NCBI RefSeq assembly: GCF_024346135.1
Contig: NZ_JAGQCJ010000001.1
Coordinates: 186,001-250,000, forward strand
Origin: Cyanobium sp. CH-040
GTDB taxonomy: Bacteria > Cyanobacteriota > Cyanobacteriia > PCC-6307 > Cyanobiaceae
Reading direction: 5' to 3'
Length of the DNA stretch: 64,000 nt
Part shown: positions 18,134 to 30,399 of the stretch, in pieces
Numbering within the stretch: position 1 is the first letter of the stretch
Layout: every line of letters begins with the position of its first letter
Position numbers and translations under genes: made by a program
Notes under the pieces: model-generated
Database searches by the model: none
What the model was told of the DNA's origin: nothing
Seen by the model: the letters and a program-made list of their open reading frames with translations, nothing else

Positions 18134-19018
18134 TCAGGCACTGACCTGTGGTGCGTTCTGGGTCACCCAGGCCAGAAAATCCTCCGGCTCGTGGACCACA
18201 ACCGAGGTGCGCATGCCGCCGTGGTAGGGGCCGCAGAGCTCCGCACAGATCACCGGATAGGTGCCGGGGCGCGTGGCCGTGAGCGAGAGCACGGTGGGCT
18301 GGCCTGGAATCACGTCCTGTTTGAGGCGGAACTCCGGCACCCAGAAGGCATGGATCACATCACGGGCCTGCATGCGCAGCTGCACCGGCTGGCCCACGGG
18401 CACGTGCAGCTCTCCGCTGGTGATGGCGCTGTCGGGGTAGTGGAAGATGAAGGCGAACTGCATGGCCGTCACCTCCACCGGCAGAGGCGGCACAGCCGTG
18501 GCGACGGCTCTGCCGTCGCCGGTCTGGTCGAGGTAGGCCTGGGTGCTGCCGATTCCGCCCCAGATGCGTTCGCCGCTGGATGGTGGAGTGCTGGCCGGCT
18601 GGACCTGGTCCATGCCGCTGAGATCCATCGCCCCGTGATGCATGCCGCCATGGTCGAGGCTGGCCATGCCGCCCATGCGGTCGTAGATGTCGTAGCTGTA
18701 AATCCCAACGAATAGAATCACCACGGCTGGGATCGCCGTCCAGACGATTTCCAGGGGCAGATTGCCTTCGATCGGCAGCCCCTCGGCCACGTCGCCGGGG
18801 CGGCGGCGGAAGCGGATCAGGCTGTAGAGCAGCACGATCAGGATCCCCAGAAAGAGGATCGTGCCGATGCTGAACAGCACCTGGAAAAGGCTGTCGTAGG
18901 GCGGGGCGTTGGTGCTGGCGGCCACCGGCAGGAGGCTCACCCGGCTGCCCACCAACAGGCCGGTGCCCACCAGGGCTGTGGTGGCCAGGGCAGCAGTGAT
19001 GGCGGTGCGGATCTGCAC
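18134..19018 (-). CDS. ctaC: Cytochrome c oxidase subunit II
   Basis: A 294-residue subunit with two N-terminal membrane segments and a C-terminal cupredoxin domain. The CuA site is complete: the distal histidine in DVIHAFWVPEF and the cluster CAELCGPYHGGM. A His/Met-rich loop (SLDHGGMHHGAMDLSGMD) lies after the second membrane segment and could bind metal. It accepts electrons from cytochrome c6 or plastocyanin. The start is a GTG at 19018, the only good start before the hydrophobic segment. It is divergent from ctaA across 237 bases. Confidence 0.95.
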   Translation of the reverse strand: MQIRTAITAALATTALVGTGLLVGSRVSLLPVAASTNAPPYDSLFQVLFSIGTILFLGILIVLLYSLIRFRRRPGDVAEGLPIEGNLPLEIVWTAIPAVVILFVGIYSYDIYDRMGGMASLDHGGMHHGAMDLSGMDQVQPASTPPSSGERIWGGIGSTQAYLDQTGDGRAVATAVPPLPVEVTAMQFAFIFHYPDSAITSGELHVPVGQPVQLRMQARDVIHAFWVPEFRLKQDVIPGQPTVLSLTATRPGTYPVICAELCGPYHGGMRTSVVVHEPEDFLAWVTQNAPQVSA

Positions 19019-19187
19019 AGGATTGAAGGCTGTCGGGATCGCTGTTCGCCCAAGGCTATGGACGTTGTCGACGGCCTGCGATCAGCTGCCGGCCGACGGG
19101 GCTTATTGCGACAGACGGTGACAATTTCACCCCTGAAGATTGGCCTCGCGGCTTGCAGCCGGGCGTCTCATGTCGCGAAATCAAGAT

Positions 19188-19201
19188 CAGCGAGATCGCT
19201 G
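19188..19201. promoter_or_regulatory. Inverted repeat in the ctaC/ctaA divergent spacer
   Basis: CAGCGA-GA-TCGCTG, a 6-bp inverted repeat in the 237-base spacer between ctaC and ctaA. It could be an operator shared by the oxidase and heme A genes. The spacer is otherwise less GC-rich than its flanks but has no clear -35/-10 pair. Confidence 0.35.
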
Positions 19202-19255
19202 CCGCATCGGCTGTCGGAACTGCTGGCTACGTTGACCCGACCTCACCGGGGAGCC

Positions 19256-20314
19256 ATGTCCGCCAGCCCCCAGCAGACCCCGGATCGGTCGTCCAGCGCG
19301 GTGTTCCCGCACTCCGCTGATGGCTCAGCCGCCGGCGGCCGGCCCCAGGGGCCGGTTCCCACCGCCAGGTTCGAGCCGGTCACGGCCCACCTGGTGGTGG
19401 CCCTGGTGGCCCTGGTGGTGATCGGTGGTGCCACCCGGGTGATGGAGGCTGGCCTGGCCTGCCCCGACTGGCCGCTCTGCTACGGCCAGTGGCTGCCTGG
19501 AGGCCGCATGAACCTGCAGGTTTTTCTGGAATGGTTCCACCGCCTCGATGCCTTCGTGGTGGGTGTGGCCCTGCTCGTGCTCAGCGCCGCCAGCTGGCTG
19601 GGCCGCCGCGACCTGCCGCCCTGGCTGCCCCGCTGCGCCCTGGGGGCCCTGCTGCTGGTGGCCGTGCAGGGCGGCCTCGGGGCCCTCACGGTCACCAGGC
19701 TGCTGGCGCCCGGACTGGTGACCGCCCACCTGGCCACGGCCCTCCTGCTGGTGGCACTGCTCAGTGGCCTTCATCAGGCCCTGGAGCGCCAGCGTCTGAT
19801 CTCCGCATCCGCCGAGCCCACTGACGCCCGCGACCGGGCCAGGCTGCCGCTGTGGTGGCGGAGCCTGGCGCTGCTCTCCCTGGCGCTGGTGCTTGGCCAG
19901 TGCCTGCTGGGCGGTTCCCTTGCCAGCCAGTGGGCTGCGCAGCGTTGTCTCTCTGCGGCCGAGGGTTGCCAGTGGCTCCTGCGCCACCGGCTTGCCGCCA
20001 CCCCCGCGGCCCTGACGGTGGCCGCGCTGCTGCCCGCCTCCCTGGCGCTCCCGTCCGCCGAGGGCCGGCTGCGCTGGTTCGCCGCCGCGGCCGCTCTGCT
20101 CGCCGCCCTGCAGGTGTGCCTGGGCGTGGCCACCCTGCGCCTGCAGCTGGGGGTGCCTGCCGTCACGGTGTCCCACCAGCTCGTGGCGGCTCTGCTGATC
20201 GCCGTGCTCGGGGCAGTCGTCGGCCGCAGTCTCCAGGCCGGCTCCCTGCCCCCGCAGCGGCCAGCGGCCGCCATCCCCGGTTTCACCTCCAGCGCCCAGA
20301 CCGCCCATGGTTAG
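19256..20314 (+). CDS. ctaA: Heme A synthase (CtaA/COX15 family)
   Basis: A 352-residue membrane protein that oxidises the C8 methyl of heme O to give heme A for the adjacent cytochrome oxidase. Features: [13 protein letters not shown] in the first loop and heme-ligand histidines in [22 protein letters not shown] and [10 protein letters not shown], spread over about eight membrane segments. The Ser/Pro-rich first 40 residues are not conserved-looking, so a later start is possible. Its stop lies inside the first codons of ctaB (8-base overlap). Confidence 0.92.
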   Translation: MSASPQQTPDRSSSAVFPHSADGSAAGGRPQGPVPTARFEPVTAHLVVALVALVVIGGATRVMEAGLACPDWPLCYGQWLPGGRMNLQVFLEWFHRLDAFVVGVALLVLSAASWLGRRDLPPWLPRCALGALLLVAVQGGLGALTVTRLLAPGLVTAHLATALLLVALLSGLHQALERQRLISASAEPTDARDRARLPLWWRSLALLSLALVLGQCLLGGSLASQWAAQRCLSAAEGCQWLLRHRLAATPAALTVAALLPASLALPSAEGRLRWFAAAAALLAALQVCLGVATLRLQLGVPAVTVSHQLVAALLIAVLGAVVGRSLQAGSLPPQRPAAAIPGFTSSAQTAHG

Positions 20315-21317
20315 CTTCAGCCCGCCGCCCAGTGCGGTCACCGGCGCCGCGGTCGCTAGCGGTCCTGCTCTCCAGCCCGCCGCTCCAGCGCGACGGCTGC
20401 GGCTGCCGGCCTGGCTGGAGGTGGCCAAGCCGCGTCTGATCCCCCTGCTGCTGGCCACCACCGTGGCGGGCATGGCCGTGAGTCCGGCGCCCGTGGATGG
20501 CCTCACCCTCACCTGCACCCTGGTGGGGGGCACCCTGTCGGCGGCAGCCGCCGGCATCCTCAACTGCCTCTGGGAGGAGGAGCTCGACGGCCGCATGGCG
20601 CGCACCAGCCGTCGTGCCCTGCCCTCCGGCCGGCTCGAGCGGCAGCGGGCCCTGCTGCTGGCGGCGCTGTTCACCGTCACCGCCGTGCTGGTGCTGGTGA
20701 TCGGTGTGAACCCGCTGGCGGCGAGCCTCGCCCTCCTCGGCCTCTGCAGCTACGTGCTGCTCTACACGGTGCTGCTGAAGCCCCGCACCCCCCAGAACAT
20801 CGTCATCGGCGGGGTCGCCGGCGCCATCCCGCCCCTGGTGGGGGCCGCGGCGGCCACCGGCGAGCTGGGCTGGTCGAGCTGGTGGCTGTTCGCCCTGGTG
20901 ATGGTGTGGACGCCGGCCCATTTCTGGGCCCTGGCCCTGCTGCTCCGCGACGACTACCGGGCCGTGGGCATCCCGATGCTGCCGGTGGTGAGGGGAGTGG
21001 AGGTCACCGCCCGGGCGATCCAGGGCTACGCCCGCGCCACGGCACTGCTCAGCCTGGCGGGGGTGCTGGCCCTGCCCGGCGGCGGTCTGTTCTACGGACT
21101 GCTGGTGATGCCCTTCAACGCCCGCCTGCTCCAGCTGAGCGGCAACCTGGCCCTGGATCCGGACGATGCGGGACGGGCGCGGTCCCTTTTCCGCTGGTCG
21201 ATTCTCTACCTCTTCGGCATCTGTCTGCTGCTGCTTCTGGCCCGGTTGCCCCTGGCCCAGGCTCTGCAGCTGCCGCCCACGGCCGTGCCGCTGGCGCTGC
21301 CTACATTGGCCCACTGA
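20307..21317 (+). CDS. ctaB: Protoheme IX farnesyltransferase (heme O synthase)
   Basis: A 336-residue UbiA-family prenyltransferase that adds a farnesyl group to heme b. The Asp-rich-type motif ([23 protein letters not shown], read in pieces) and [25 protein letters not shown] are typical of CtaB/CyoE. The first 30 residues are Ala/Pro-rich and variable. It overlaps ctaA, so heme O and heme A synthesis are coupled and sit divergent to the oxidase genes that use them. The exporter ATPase gene starts 20 bases downstream. Confidence 0.95.
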   Translation: MVSFSPPPSAVTGAAVASGPALQPAAPARRLRLPAWLEVAKPRLIPLLLATTVAGMAVSPAPVDGLTLTCTLVGGTLSAAAAGILNCLWEEELDGRMARTSRRALPSGRLERQRALLLAALFTVTAVLVLVIGVNPLAASLALLGLCSYVLLYTVLLKPRTPQNIVIGGVAGAIPPLVGAAAATGELGWSSWWLFALVMVWTPAHFWALALLLRDDYRAVGIPMLPVVRGVEVTARAIQGYARATALLSLAGVLALPGGGLFYGLLVMPFNARLLQLSGNLALDPDDAGRARSLFRWSILYLFGICLLLLLARLPLAQALQLPPTAVPLALPTLAH

Positions 21318-21337
21318 AACCTCGGGCGACGCCACAG

Positions 21338-22384
21338 ATGGGCGATGGTGCAGCCGTCGATGGCCTGATCCAGCTCCACGACCTGCGCAAGAGCTACGGC
21401 AGGGGCGAGAAGGCGGTGCAGGCTCTCGATGGCCTCAGCCTCAGCGTTCCAGCCGGCAGCCTCTACGGCCTGCTGGGCCCCAACGGTTCCGGAAAGACCA
21501 CCAGCCTGCGCATCCTCTGCACCCTGCTGGCCCCGGATGCCGGCAGCGTGCGCGTGGCGGGGCTCGATGCCCTCGCCCAGCCCCGGGCGGTGCGTCGCCT
21601 GCTCGGCTACGTGGCCCAGGAGGTGGCCATCGACAAGATCCTCACCGGCCGCGAACTGCTGCGTCTGCAGGGCGACCTGCACCATCTCGAGGGCGGCGTG
21701 CGCAACCGCCGCATCGCCGAGCTGGTGGAGCTGCTGGGGATGGGTGAGTGGATCGACCGCCGCTGCGGCGGCTACTCCGGCGGCATGCGCCGCCGCCTGG
21801 ATCTGGCCTCCGCCCTGCTGCACCGGCCCCGGGTGCTGGTGCTGGATGAGCCCACCGTGGGCCTCGACATCGAGAGCCGGGCCGCCATCTGGACCGTGCT
21901 GCGCCAGCTGCGCGACGGCGGCACCACGGTGCTGCTCAGCAGCCACTACCTCGAGGAGGTGGATGCCCTGGCCGACCGGCTGGCGATCATCGAGCGCGGC
22001 CGGGTGATCGCCGAAGGGGTACCGGCCGACCTCAAGCAGGCCCTGGGCGGTGACCGGGTCACCCTGCGGGTGCGGGAGTTCAGCGATGCCGAGGAGGCGG
22101 CGCGGGTGCAGCGGCTTGTGCAGGGCTGCGCCGGTGTGCGCCAGGTGGTGGTCAACCAGTCCCAGGGCTACTCGCTCAACCTGGTGGTGGAACATGAGGG
22201 CGTGGTGGAGCAGCTGCGGCGGCAGCTGGCGGAGGCCCAGCTGCCGGTGTTCGCCCTGGCCCAGAGCCGCCCCAGCCTCGATGACGTGTATCTCCAGGCC
22301 ACCGGCCGGACCCTGATGGACGCGGAGCTGGCCGTGGCCGGTCTGCGCGACCCGAAGGAGGAGCGCAAGCAGAGCATGCGTTGA
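21338..22384 (+). CDS. ABC exporter ATP-binding protein (ABC-2/DrrA type)
   Basis: A 348-residue ATPase: Walker A GPNGSGKTTS, signature YSGGMRRRLD, Walker B LVLDEPTVGLD and the switch region LLSSHYLEEVDALADR. The C-terminal 100 residues form the accessory domain common in daunorubicin-resistance-type exporters. It pairs with the ABC-2 permease gene 34 bases downstream, and both follow ctaA-ctaB. The substrate is unknown; drug, lipid or polysaccharide export is possible. The ATG at 21338 is the first in-frame start after ctaB. Confidence 0.92.
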   Translation: MGDGAAVDGLIQLHDLRKSYGRGEKAVQALDGLSLSVPAGSLYGLLGPNGSGKTTSLRILCTLLAPDAGSVRVAGLDALAQPRAVRRLLGYVAQEVAIDKILTGRELLRLQGDLHHLEGGVRNRRIAELVELLGMGEWIDRRCGGYSGGMRRRLDLASALLHRPRVLVLDEPTVGLDIESRAAIWTVLRQLRDGGTTVLLSSHYLEEVDALADRLAIIERGRVIAEGVPADLKQALGGDRVTLRVREFSDAEEAARVQRLVQGCAGVRQVVVNQSQGYSLNLVVEHEGVVEQLRRQLAEAQLPVFALAQSRPSLDDVYLQATGRTLMDAELAVAGLRDPKEERKQSMR

Positions 22385-22418
22385 GTCAGCCTTCAGTTCC
22401 CCCGCAGCCGCCCCACCG

Positions 22419-23273
22419 ATGACCTCAGCCAACCCCAGCCTCCAGGCGCTGCCCGCCGAACCCCCGGCGCTGGCGGAGATCAGCCAGGAAACCCTGGCCC
22501 TCACCCGGCGGCTGTTCGTGCAGCTGCAGCGCCGACCCTCCACCCTGGTGGCCGGCGTGCTGCAGCCGCTGATCTGGCTGGTGCTGTTCGGCGCCCTGTT
22601 CGCCAAGGCGCCGGAGGGGCTGCTGCCCGAGGGCATGAGCTACGGCCGCTTCCTGGGGGCCGGCGTGATCGTGTTCACCGCCTTCAGCGGCGCCCTCAAC
22701 GCCGGCCTGCCGGTGATGTTCGACCGTGAGTTCGGCTTCCTCAACCGTCTGCTGGTCGCCCCCCTGCGCTCGCGCAGCTCGATCGTGCTGGCTTCGGTGC
22801 TCTACATCACGGTGATGAGCCTGGTGCAGAGCCTGGCGATCATGGCCACCGCCGCCCTGCTGGGCTACGGCTGGCCGGGGGGCGGCGGCCTGCTGCTGGT
22901 GCTCGTCACCCTGCTGCTGCTGGTGTTCGCCGTCACGGCCCTTAGCCTCGGCCTGGCCTTCGCCCTGCCGGGCCACATCGAGCTGATCGCGGTGATCTTC
23001 GTGGCCAACCTGCCCCTGCTGTTCGCCAGCACCGCCCTGGCGCCGATCTCCTTCATGCCCGCCTGGCTGGGCTGGCTGGCGGCGATCAACCCGCTCACCT
23101 TCGCGATCGAGCCCATCCGTGCCGCCTATGCCGGCCAGCTCTCGCTCACGGCTGTGGTGCTCGAGGCTCCCTACGGAGAGCTCAGTGCCGCCGCCTGCCT
23201 GGGGGTGCTGGCGGCCCTGGCCGTGGGGCTGTTCCTGCTCATCCGGCCGTTGCTGGACCGCAAGCTCTCCTGA
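22419..23273 (+). CDS. ABC-2 type exporter permease
   Basis: A 284-residue membrane protein with six hydrophobic segments and the ABC-2 signature region (INPLTFAIEPIRAAY) near the C-terminus. MFDREFGFLNRLLVAPL is the coupling-helix motif seen in DrrB/NodJ-type permeases. It functions with the preceding ATPase. The gene ends within a perfect 20-base-period tandem duplication that repeats the last codons and the stop. Confidence 0.9.
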   Translation: MTSANPSLQALPAEPPALAEISQETLALTRRLFVQLQRRPSTLVAGVLQPLIWLVLFGALFAKAPEGLLPEGMSYGRFLGAGVIVFTAFSGALNAGLPVMFDREFGFLNRLLVAPLRSRSSIVLASVLYITVMSLVQSLAIMATAALLGYGWPGGGGLLLVLVTLLLLVFAVTALSLGLAFALPGHIELIAVIFVANLPLLFASTALAPISFMPAWLGWLAAINPLTFAIEPIRAAYAGQLSLTAVVLEAPYGELSAAACLGVLAALAVGLFLLIRPLLDRKLS

Positions 23274-23298
23274 ACCGCCGCAAGCTCTCCTGAACCGC
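23258..23298. repeat. Perfect tandem duplication over the permease stop codon
   Basis: A 21-base unit starting CCGCAAGCTCTCCTG is present at 23258-23278 and again at 23278-23298 (period 20, no mismatch). The first copy encodes the end of the permease including TGA; the second lies in the spacer before nanE. Confidence 0.9.
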
Positions 23299-23322
23299 GT
23301 TTCCCCGGCTTACCCCCCTGCC

Positions 23323-24003
23323 ATGGCCCAGCTCCCGTCGCCCACCGGTCTGATCGTGTCGGTGCAGGCGCCGGAGGGCTCGCCTCTGCGCGATCCGGAG
23401 GTGATCGCTGCGATGGCCGAGGCCAGCCTGCGCTGCGGCGCCAGCGGCGTGCGCCTGGAGAGCCCGGAGCACATCGGCGCCGTGCGCCGGCGCTGCCCCG
23501 GGGCCCTGATCGTGGGCCTGTGGAAGCGCACCTACACCGACAGCCCGGTGTACATCACCCCCGGCTGGGAGGAGATCCGTGCGGTGTGGGCCGCCGGGGC
23601 GGACGTGGTCGCCCTCGATGCCACCGAACGCCGCCGTCCTGGCGGCGCGGAGCTGGCCGGGCTGATCGGGCGTGCCCGGGCGGAACTGGGTGCCCCCCTG
23701 ATGGCGGATGTGGACAGCGTCGCCAACGGCCTTCGGGCCGCTGAGCTGGGGTGCTCCTGGGTGGGTACGACCCTCTTCGGCTACACCGAGGCCACGGCGG
23801 GCAGTCGCCCCCCGGCCTGGGACCTGCTCGGCCCCCTGCGGGAGCAGCTGCCGGCGGGCACCGCCCTGATCTGCGAAGGGGGCATCGCCAGCCCGGAGCA
23901 GGCGGCACGGGCCCTGGATCTGGGCGCCGATGCCGTGGTGGTGGGTACGGCGATCACCGGTGTGGACCTGCAGGTGGCTGCCTATGTGAAGGCCCTCGGC
24001 TGA
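23323..24003 (+). CDS. nanE: Putative N-acetylmannosamine-6-phosphate 2-epimerase
   Basis: A 226-residue TIM-barrel protein of the NanE family, which interconverts ManNAc-6-P and GlcNAc-6-P. Family features are GLWKRTYTDSPVYITP with a catalytic-type lysine, the ADVVALDATERRRP strand, MADVDS, the GTTLFGYT phosphate-loop region and CEGGI. It is not next to other sialic acid genes, so it may feed amino-sugar recycling (inference). The ATG at 23323 follows the tandem duplication. The gene converges on groEL. Confidence 0.85.
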   Translation: MAQLPSPTGLIVSVQAPEGSPLRDPEVIAAMAEASLRCGASGVRLESPEHIGAVRRRCPGALIVGLWKRTYTDSPVYITPGWEEIRAVWAAGADVVALDATERRRPGGAELAGLIGRARAELGAPLMADVDSVANGLRAAELGCSWVGTTLFGYTEATAGSRPPAWDLLGPLREQLPAGTALICEGGIASPEQAARALDLGADAVVVGTAITGVDLQVAAYVKALG

Positions 24004-24015
24004 GGGCCGGGGCGC

Positions 24016-26818
<2,803 letters not shown>

Positions 26819-26869
26819 GGGCGCAGGTGCGGAACGTGGCGCCGATCGTATGGCCCGCGCCGGGCGCGC

Positions 26870-27703
26870 TCAGCCCAGGCCGAGGGCCGTGAGCACGTCC
26901 GCGGGATCCAGCCGCTCCAGATCGCCGGGGGCGCCGAGCCCCTTCACACCGTCCCGCTGCGGGAGGTCGGCGCTGCCGCGGCCCAGCGCCACCAGGGGGA
27001 TGCCCAGCAGCAGCGCCAGCTCGATGCTCACCGGGTCGCTGGCCAGCACCACATCGGCGCTGGCGATGCGGGCGGCCAGCCCACGCATCGAGCCCTCGCC
27101 GGCGAGCATGCTGCGCAGATCGGGCAGGCGGCTGCGGATGCGTCCCGGCAGGTCCTGCCAGCACCCGGCGGGCCAGTCACCCGCGCCGCCGGCCGGTGCC
27201 AGCAGGAGCAGCGGCCCGTCGCCGGCAGGCAGCTCGGCGGCGGCCGCGTCCAGGTCCTGGCGGGGCAGCGCCAGGCGGAAGGCGGCGGCATCCAGCTCCA
27301 CCCCCACCGGGCGCAGGAAGGCCTGCCAGGCCTGCGCTCCCCAGACCCCATCGGGCTCCTGCACGGTGTCGGTGGCGGAGAACCCCGCTGCCGCCACCCG
27401 GGTGGGGATGTGACTCATCGACAGCATCAGATCCACCTGCCGTCCCCTGGTCCGGTTGAAGCAGAGCTGGAAATCCGGTTCCCGCACCGAACCCAGCAGG
27501 TTGGCCCAGTCCGCCAGGGTGGCACCAGCGAAGGCGAAGGGGATGGTGCGCTCCACCCGGGGGTGCAGCGACCACAGCGGCACCGCCGCGGCAGGGCACA
27601 CCACCTGCACTTGCGCGCCCAGACCCTCGGCCACCGCCGCCACCGCCGGGAAGGCCTGGAGCTGACGACTGCCCTCGCCCGGGACCAGAAACAGGGCGCG
27701 CAT
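26870..27703 (-). CDS. Glycosyltransferase family 9 protein
   Basis: A 277-residue GT9 (heptosyltransferase-like) protein. Two Rossmann halves are seen: ALFLVPGEGSRQLQAFPAVAA at the start and LLLLAPAGGAGDWPAGCW in the middle, followed by IASADVVLASDPVSIELALLLGIPLVALG, the usual nucleotide-sugar site. It is shorter than typical WaaC/WaaF enzymes. Picocyanobacterial lipopolysaccharide often lacks heptose, so the real donor is uncertain. It is divergent from ispD (72 bases between the starts). Confidence 0.75.
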   Translation of the reverse strand: MRALFLVPGEGSRQLQAFPAVAAVAEGLGAQVQVVCPAAAVPLWSLHPRVERTIPFAFAGATLADWANLLGSVREPDFQLCFNRTRGRQVDLMLSMSHIPTRVAAAGFSATDTVQEPDGVWGAQAWQAFLRPVGVELDAAAFRLALPRQDLDAAAAELPAGDGPLLLLAPAGGAGDWPAGCWQDLPGRIRSRLPDLRSMLAGEGSMRGLAARIASADVVLASDPVSIELALLLGIPLVALGRGSADLPQRDGVKGLGAPGDLERLDPADVLTALGLG

Positions 27704-27775
27704 GACGGTGGCTCGGACTCGGCGGCCTGATTGTATGGATGCCGTTCGATCGGGCCCACTCGGCGGGAGTCGTCT

Positions 27776-28456
27776 GTGCATCTGCTGATCGCCGCCGCCG
27801 GCAGTGGCCGCCGCATGGGTGCGGCCGGCAACAAGCTGCTCCTGCCCGTGGCCGGTCGTCCCGTCCTCGCCTGGACCCTCGATGCCGTGCTGGCCTGCCC
27901 GGCGATCCGCTGGATCGGCATCATCGGCCAGCCCGTGGACGCCGAGGCGGTGGCAGCGATCGTGGCCGCCGCCGCCCCGGACCGGCCGGTGCGCTGGATC
28001 CTTGGCGGCGACACCCGTCAGGAGTCGGTGCGGCGGGGGCTGGCGGCGCTGCCGCCCGAGGCGGAGGGCGTGCTGATTCACGACGGCGCACGGGCCCTGG
28101 TGGAGCCGGAGCTGCTGGAGCGCTGTGCCGCGGCGGTGGCCGAGGGGCGGGCGGTGATCGCCGCCACGCCCGTCACCGACACGATCAAGCAGGTGGACGG
28201 CGGTGGCATGATCACGGCCACCCCCGACCGCAGCCGGCTCTGGGCGGCCCAGACACCGCAGGGATTTCCGGTGCAGCAGCTGCGCCAGGCCCACACCAGC
28301 GCCGGGGAGCGGGGCTGGAGCGTCACCGATGACGCCGCCCTGTTCGAGCGGCTGGGACTGGCGGTGCAGGTGCTGGAAGCGCCCCCCTCCAACATCAAGC
28401 TCACCACCCCGTTCGATCTCACCATCGCCGAGGCGGTGCTGGCAGGCCGGCGCTGA
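27776..28456 (+). CDS. ispD: 2-C-methyl-D-erythritol 4-phosphate cytidylyltransferase
   Basis: A 226-residue MEP-pathway enzyme forming CDP-methylerythritol on the way to isoprenoids, including carotenoids and the chlorophyll phytyl tail. The CTP loop [15 protein letters not shown], the [13 protein letters not shown] segment, [10 protein letters not shown] and the C-terminal [10 protein letters not shown] motif are all intact. The GTG at 27776 places the CTP loop at residue 5, as usual; upstream in-frame codons add an unconserved leader. Confidence 0.95.
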   Translation: MHLLIAAAGSGRRMGAAGNKLLLPVAGRPVLAWTLDAVLACPAIRWIGIIGQPVDAEAVAAIVAAAAPDRPVRWILGGDTRQESVRRGLAALPPEAEGVLIHDGARALVEPELLERCAAAVAEGRAVIAATPVTDTIKQVDGGGMITATPDRSRLWAAQTPQGFPVQQLRQAHTSAGERGWSVTDDAALFERLGLAVQVLEAPPSNIKLTTPFDLTIAEAVLAGRR

Positions 28457-28475
28457 GGGCCCGGTCGACGGCTGC

Positions 28476-29429
28476 TCAGATCAGCACGTCCAGCCGTCCG
28501 GCAGCGGCGTCCAGCCGGGCGCGGGCGCCCAGGGGCAGGGCGGCATTGCCGGCCTCATGGCCCACCGGCAGGCCTGCCAGCACGGGGATGCCCAGGTCGG
28601 CGGTGCGGTCCCGCAGAACCTGCTCGAGGCTGAAGCGGGCCAGGCCGTCGGCGCCCTCTCTGTCGGCGCTCTCAGCGGCGTCCGGGTCGTCGCAGTCGCT
28701 GAAATGGCCCAGGGCGATCCCGGCCAGCTGGCCGAGGGCACCGCTCAGGCGCCAGTGGGTGAGCAGACGGTCGATCCGGTAGGGCGCCTCGCCCACGTCC
28801 TCGAGCACCAGGATGGCGCCGACCAGATCGGGCAGGTGGGGCGTACCCAGCAGGTGGGTGGCCACCGTCAGGTTGCCCGCCAGCAGCGGCCCCTCGGCCA
28901 CGCCCTCCACCCAGCCCATGCCCTGCAGGGTCGGCAGCGGTTCGCCGAACAGCAGGGTGCGCAGCCGCTCCTGGCTCCAGGCGGGCTCGTCCGCCAGGGT
29001 GGTGAGCAGGGGACCGTGGATCGCTCCCCCGTGCCCCTGGGCCAGCTGGGCCCAGAGCAGGGAGGTGACGTCGGAGAACCCCAGCAGCCAGCGGGGCGGC
29101 AGCGCCAGGGGGCGCTCCAGCAGCCGGGCGGCACCCCAGCCGCCGCGCAGGCAGGCCAGCAGGTCGGCGCCGCCGCGGTTGGCCCGCTGCAGATCGTCAC
29201 GGCGCTGGGCATCCCGCCCAGCCAGGTAGCCCCAGCGGCGTTCGTGCACCGGCTGGCGCTGCACCTCCAGCCCCCAGCTCTCCAGCACGGCGATGCCGGC
29301 CTTGAGCCGCCGCACGGCCTGGGGATCCACCAGCGCCGAGCTGGCGGCCACCGGTGCCACCCGGTCGCCGGGCCGCAGGGGCTGCGGCCAGTGCAGGCGT
29401 GGGCCGCAGCCCGGAGCTGTCCTGGTCAT
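28476..29429 (-). CDS. LD-carboxypeptidase (S66, LdcA-like)
   Basis: A 317-residue S66-family serine peptidase that removes the terminal D-alanine from muropeptide tetrapeptides during wall recycling. The nucleophile motif is in LLGFSDVTSLLW; the downstream Glu/His partners fit VLEDVGEAPYRIDR and IALGHFSDC. The N-terminal GDRVAPVAASSA strand is characteristic. The start ATG at 29429 overlaps the ubiA stop by four bases, implying coupling with ubiA. It converges on ispD. Confidence 0.85.
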   Translation of the reverse strand: MTRTAPGCGPRLHWPQPLRPGDRVAPVAASSALVDPQAVRRLKAGIAVLESWGLEVQRQPVHERRWGYLAGRDAQRRDDLQRANRGGADLLACLRGGWGAARLLERPLALPPRWLLGFSDVTSLLWAQLAQGHGGAIHGPLLTTLADEPAWSQERLRTLLFGEPLPTLQGMGWVEGVAEGPLLAGNLTVATHLLGTPHLPDLVGAILVLEDVGEAPYRIDRLLTHWRLSGALGQLAGIALGHFSDCDDPDAAESADREGADGLARFSLEQVLRDRTADLGIPVLAGLPVGHEAGNAALPLGARARLDAAAGRLDVLI

Positions 29430-30322
29430 GGCAGCCGTCCCAGCACCAGGGCCAGCAGCAGCAGGGCCCCCAGCCGCACCTGATGGCCGAAGTGACGGCC
29501 GTAGGCCGGCGCCGTCAGGCCCGGCCGGCGCAGGGTCCAGCCCTCGCGCAGCATGCCCGCGGCGGCGCATCCCCCCAGCAGCCAGCCGAGGGGGGCCAGC
29601 CCGCGCAGGCCCGCGGCCAGACCCAGCGCCATGACCGTGCCCGCGTAGCAGAGGGTCACCACCAGCGGAGCCCGGCGGCCGAGGCTGAGGGCACTGCTGC
29701 GCACGCCGATGGCGCGGTCGTCGTCGCGGTCGGCCATGGCGTACACCGTGTCGAAGCCGAAGGTCCAGAGCACCGTGGCCAGCCAGGTGAGCGCCAGGGG
29801 CCTGCCCCCGGCCAGGGAGCCGCTGGCGGCCGCCCAGGGGATCAGCACCGCGAAGCCCCAGCAGAAGGCCAGCACCAGCTGTGGGTAGGCGAACCAGCGC
29901 TTGGCCGAGGGATAGAACAGCACCGGCGGCAGGGCGGCCAGGGCCAGCAGCAGGCAGAGAGCGCGGCTGCCGCCCGGCAGCCCCCACATCACCACCACCA
30001 GCGCGACCAGCAGGCACAGCAGCAGCAACAGCACCGCCTCCGGCACGCTCACCCGGCCGGAGGCCAGGGGGCGGCCGCGGGTGCGCTCCACGCGCGGATC
30101 GATGCGCCGGTCCCAGAGGTCGTTGGCGATGCAGCCGGCAGCGCTCACCGCCAGCCCGCCGATCACGATCCACCCCACCAGCTCCGGCGGCGGCGGTGAG
30201 CCGGGGCTGAGCCAGAGGCTCCAGCCGGCCGGGATCAGCAGGATCAGGCGGCCGCTGGGCTTGTGCCAGCGCACGAGTTCCAGCCAGGCTCGCCCCCGTG
30301 CCCTGATCGCCGAGCCGGCCAT
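29426..30322 (-). CDS. ubiA: 4-hydroxybenzoate polyprenyltransferase
   Basis: A 298-residue UbiA-family membrane enzyme. In cyanobacteria it prenylates 4-hydroxybenzoate for plastoquinone-9, the mobile electron carrier of photosynthesis and respiration. Both Asp-rich motifs are visible: NDLWDRRIDPRVERTRGRP and YAMADRDDDRAIG. About eight membrane segments. It overlaps the LD-carboxypeptidase gene by four bases and is divergent from ppx (77 bases between the starts). Confidence 0.93.
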   Translation of the reverse strand: MAGSAIRARGRAWLELVRWHKPSGRLILLIPAGWSLWLSPGSPPPPELVGWIVIGGLAVSAAGCIANDLWDRRIDPRVERTRGRPLASGRVSVPEAVLLLLLCLLVALVVVMWGLPGGSRALCLLLALAALPPVLFYPSAKRWFAYPQLVLAFCWGFAVLIPWAAASGSLAGGRPLALTWLATVLWTFGFDTVYAMADRDDDRAIGVRSSALSLGRRAPLVVTLCYAGTVMALGLAAGLRGLAPLGWLLGGCAAAGMLREGWTLRRPGLTAPAYGRHFGHQVRLGALLLLALVLGRLP

Positions 30323-30399
30323 GTGCGCCTTCCGCTGCGCCGCAGGCTAGGGGGCGCCGGCGGTGGCAAAGTGGCGCCGCGCCGGCCCCGCCTGCCCCC

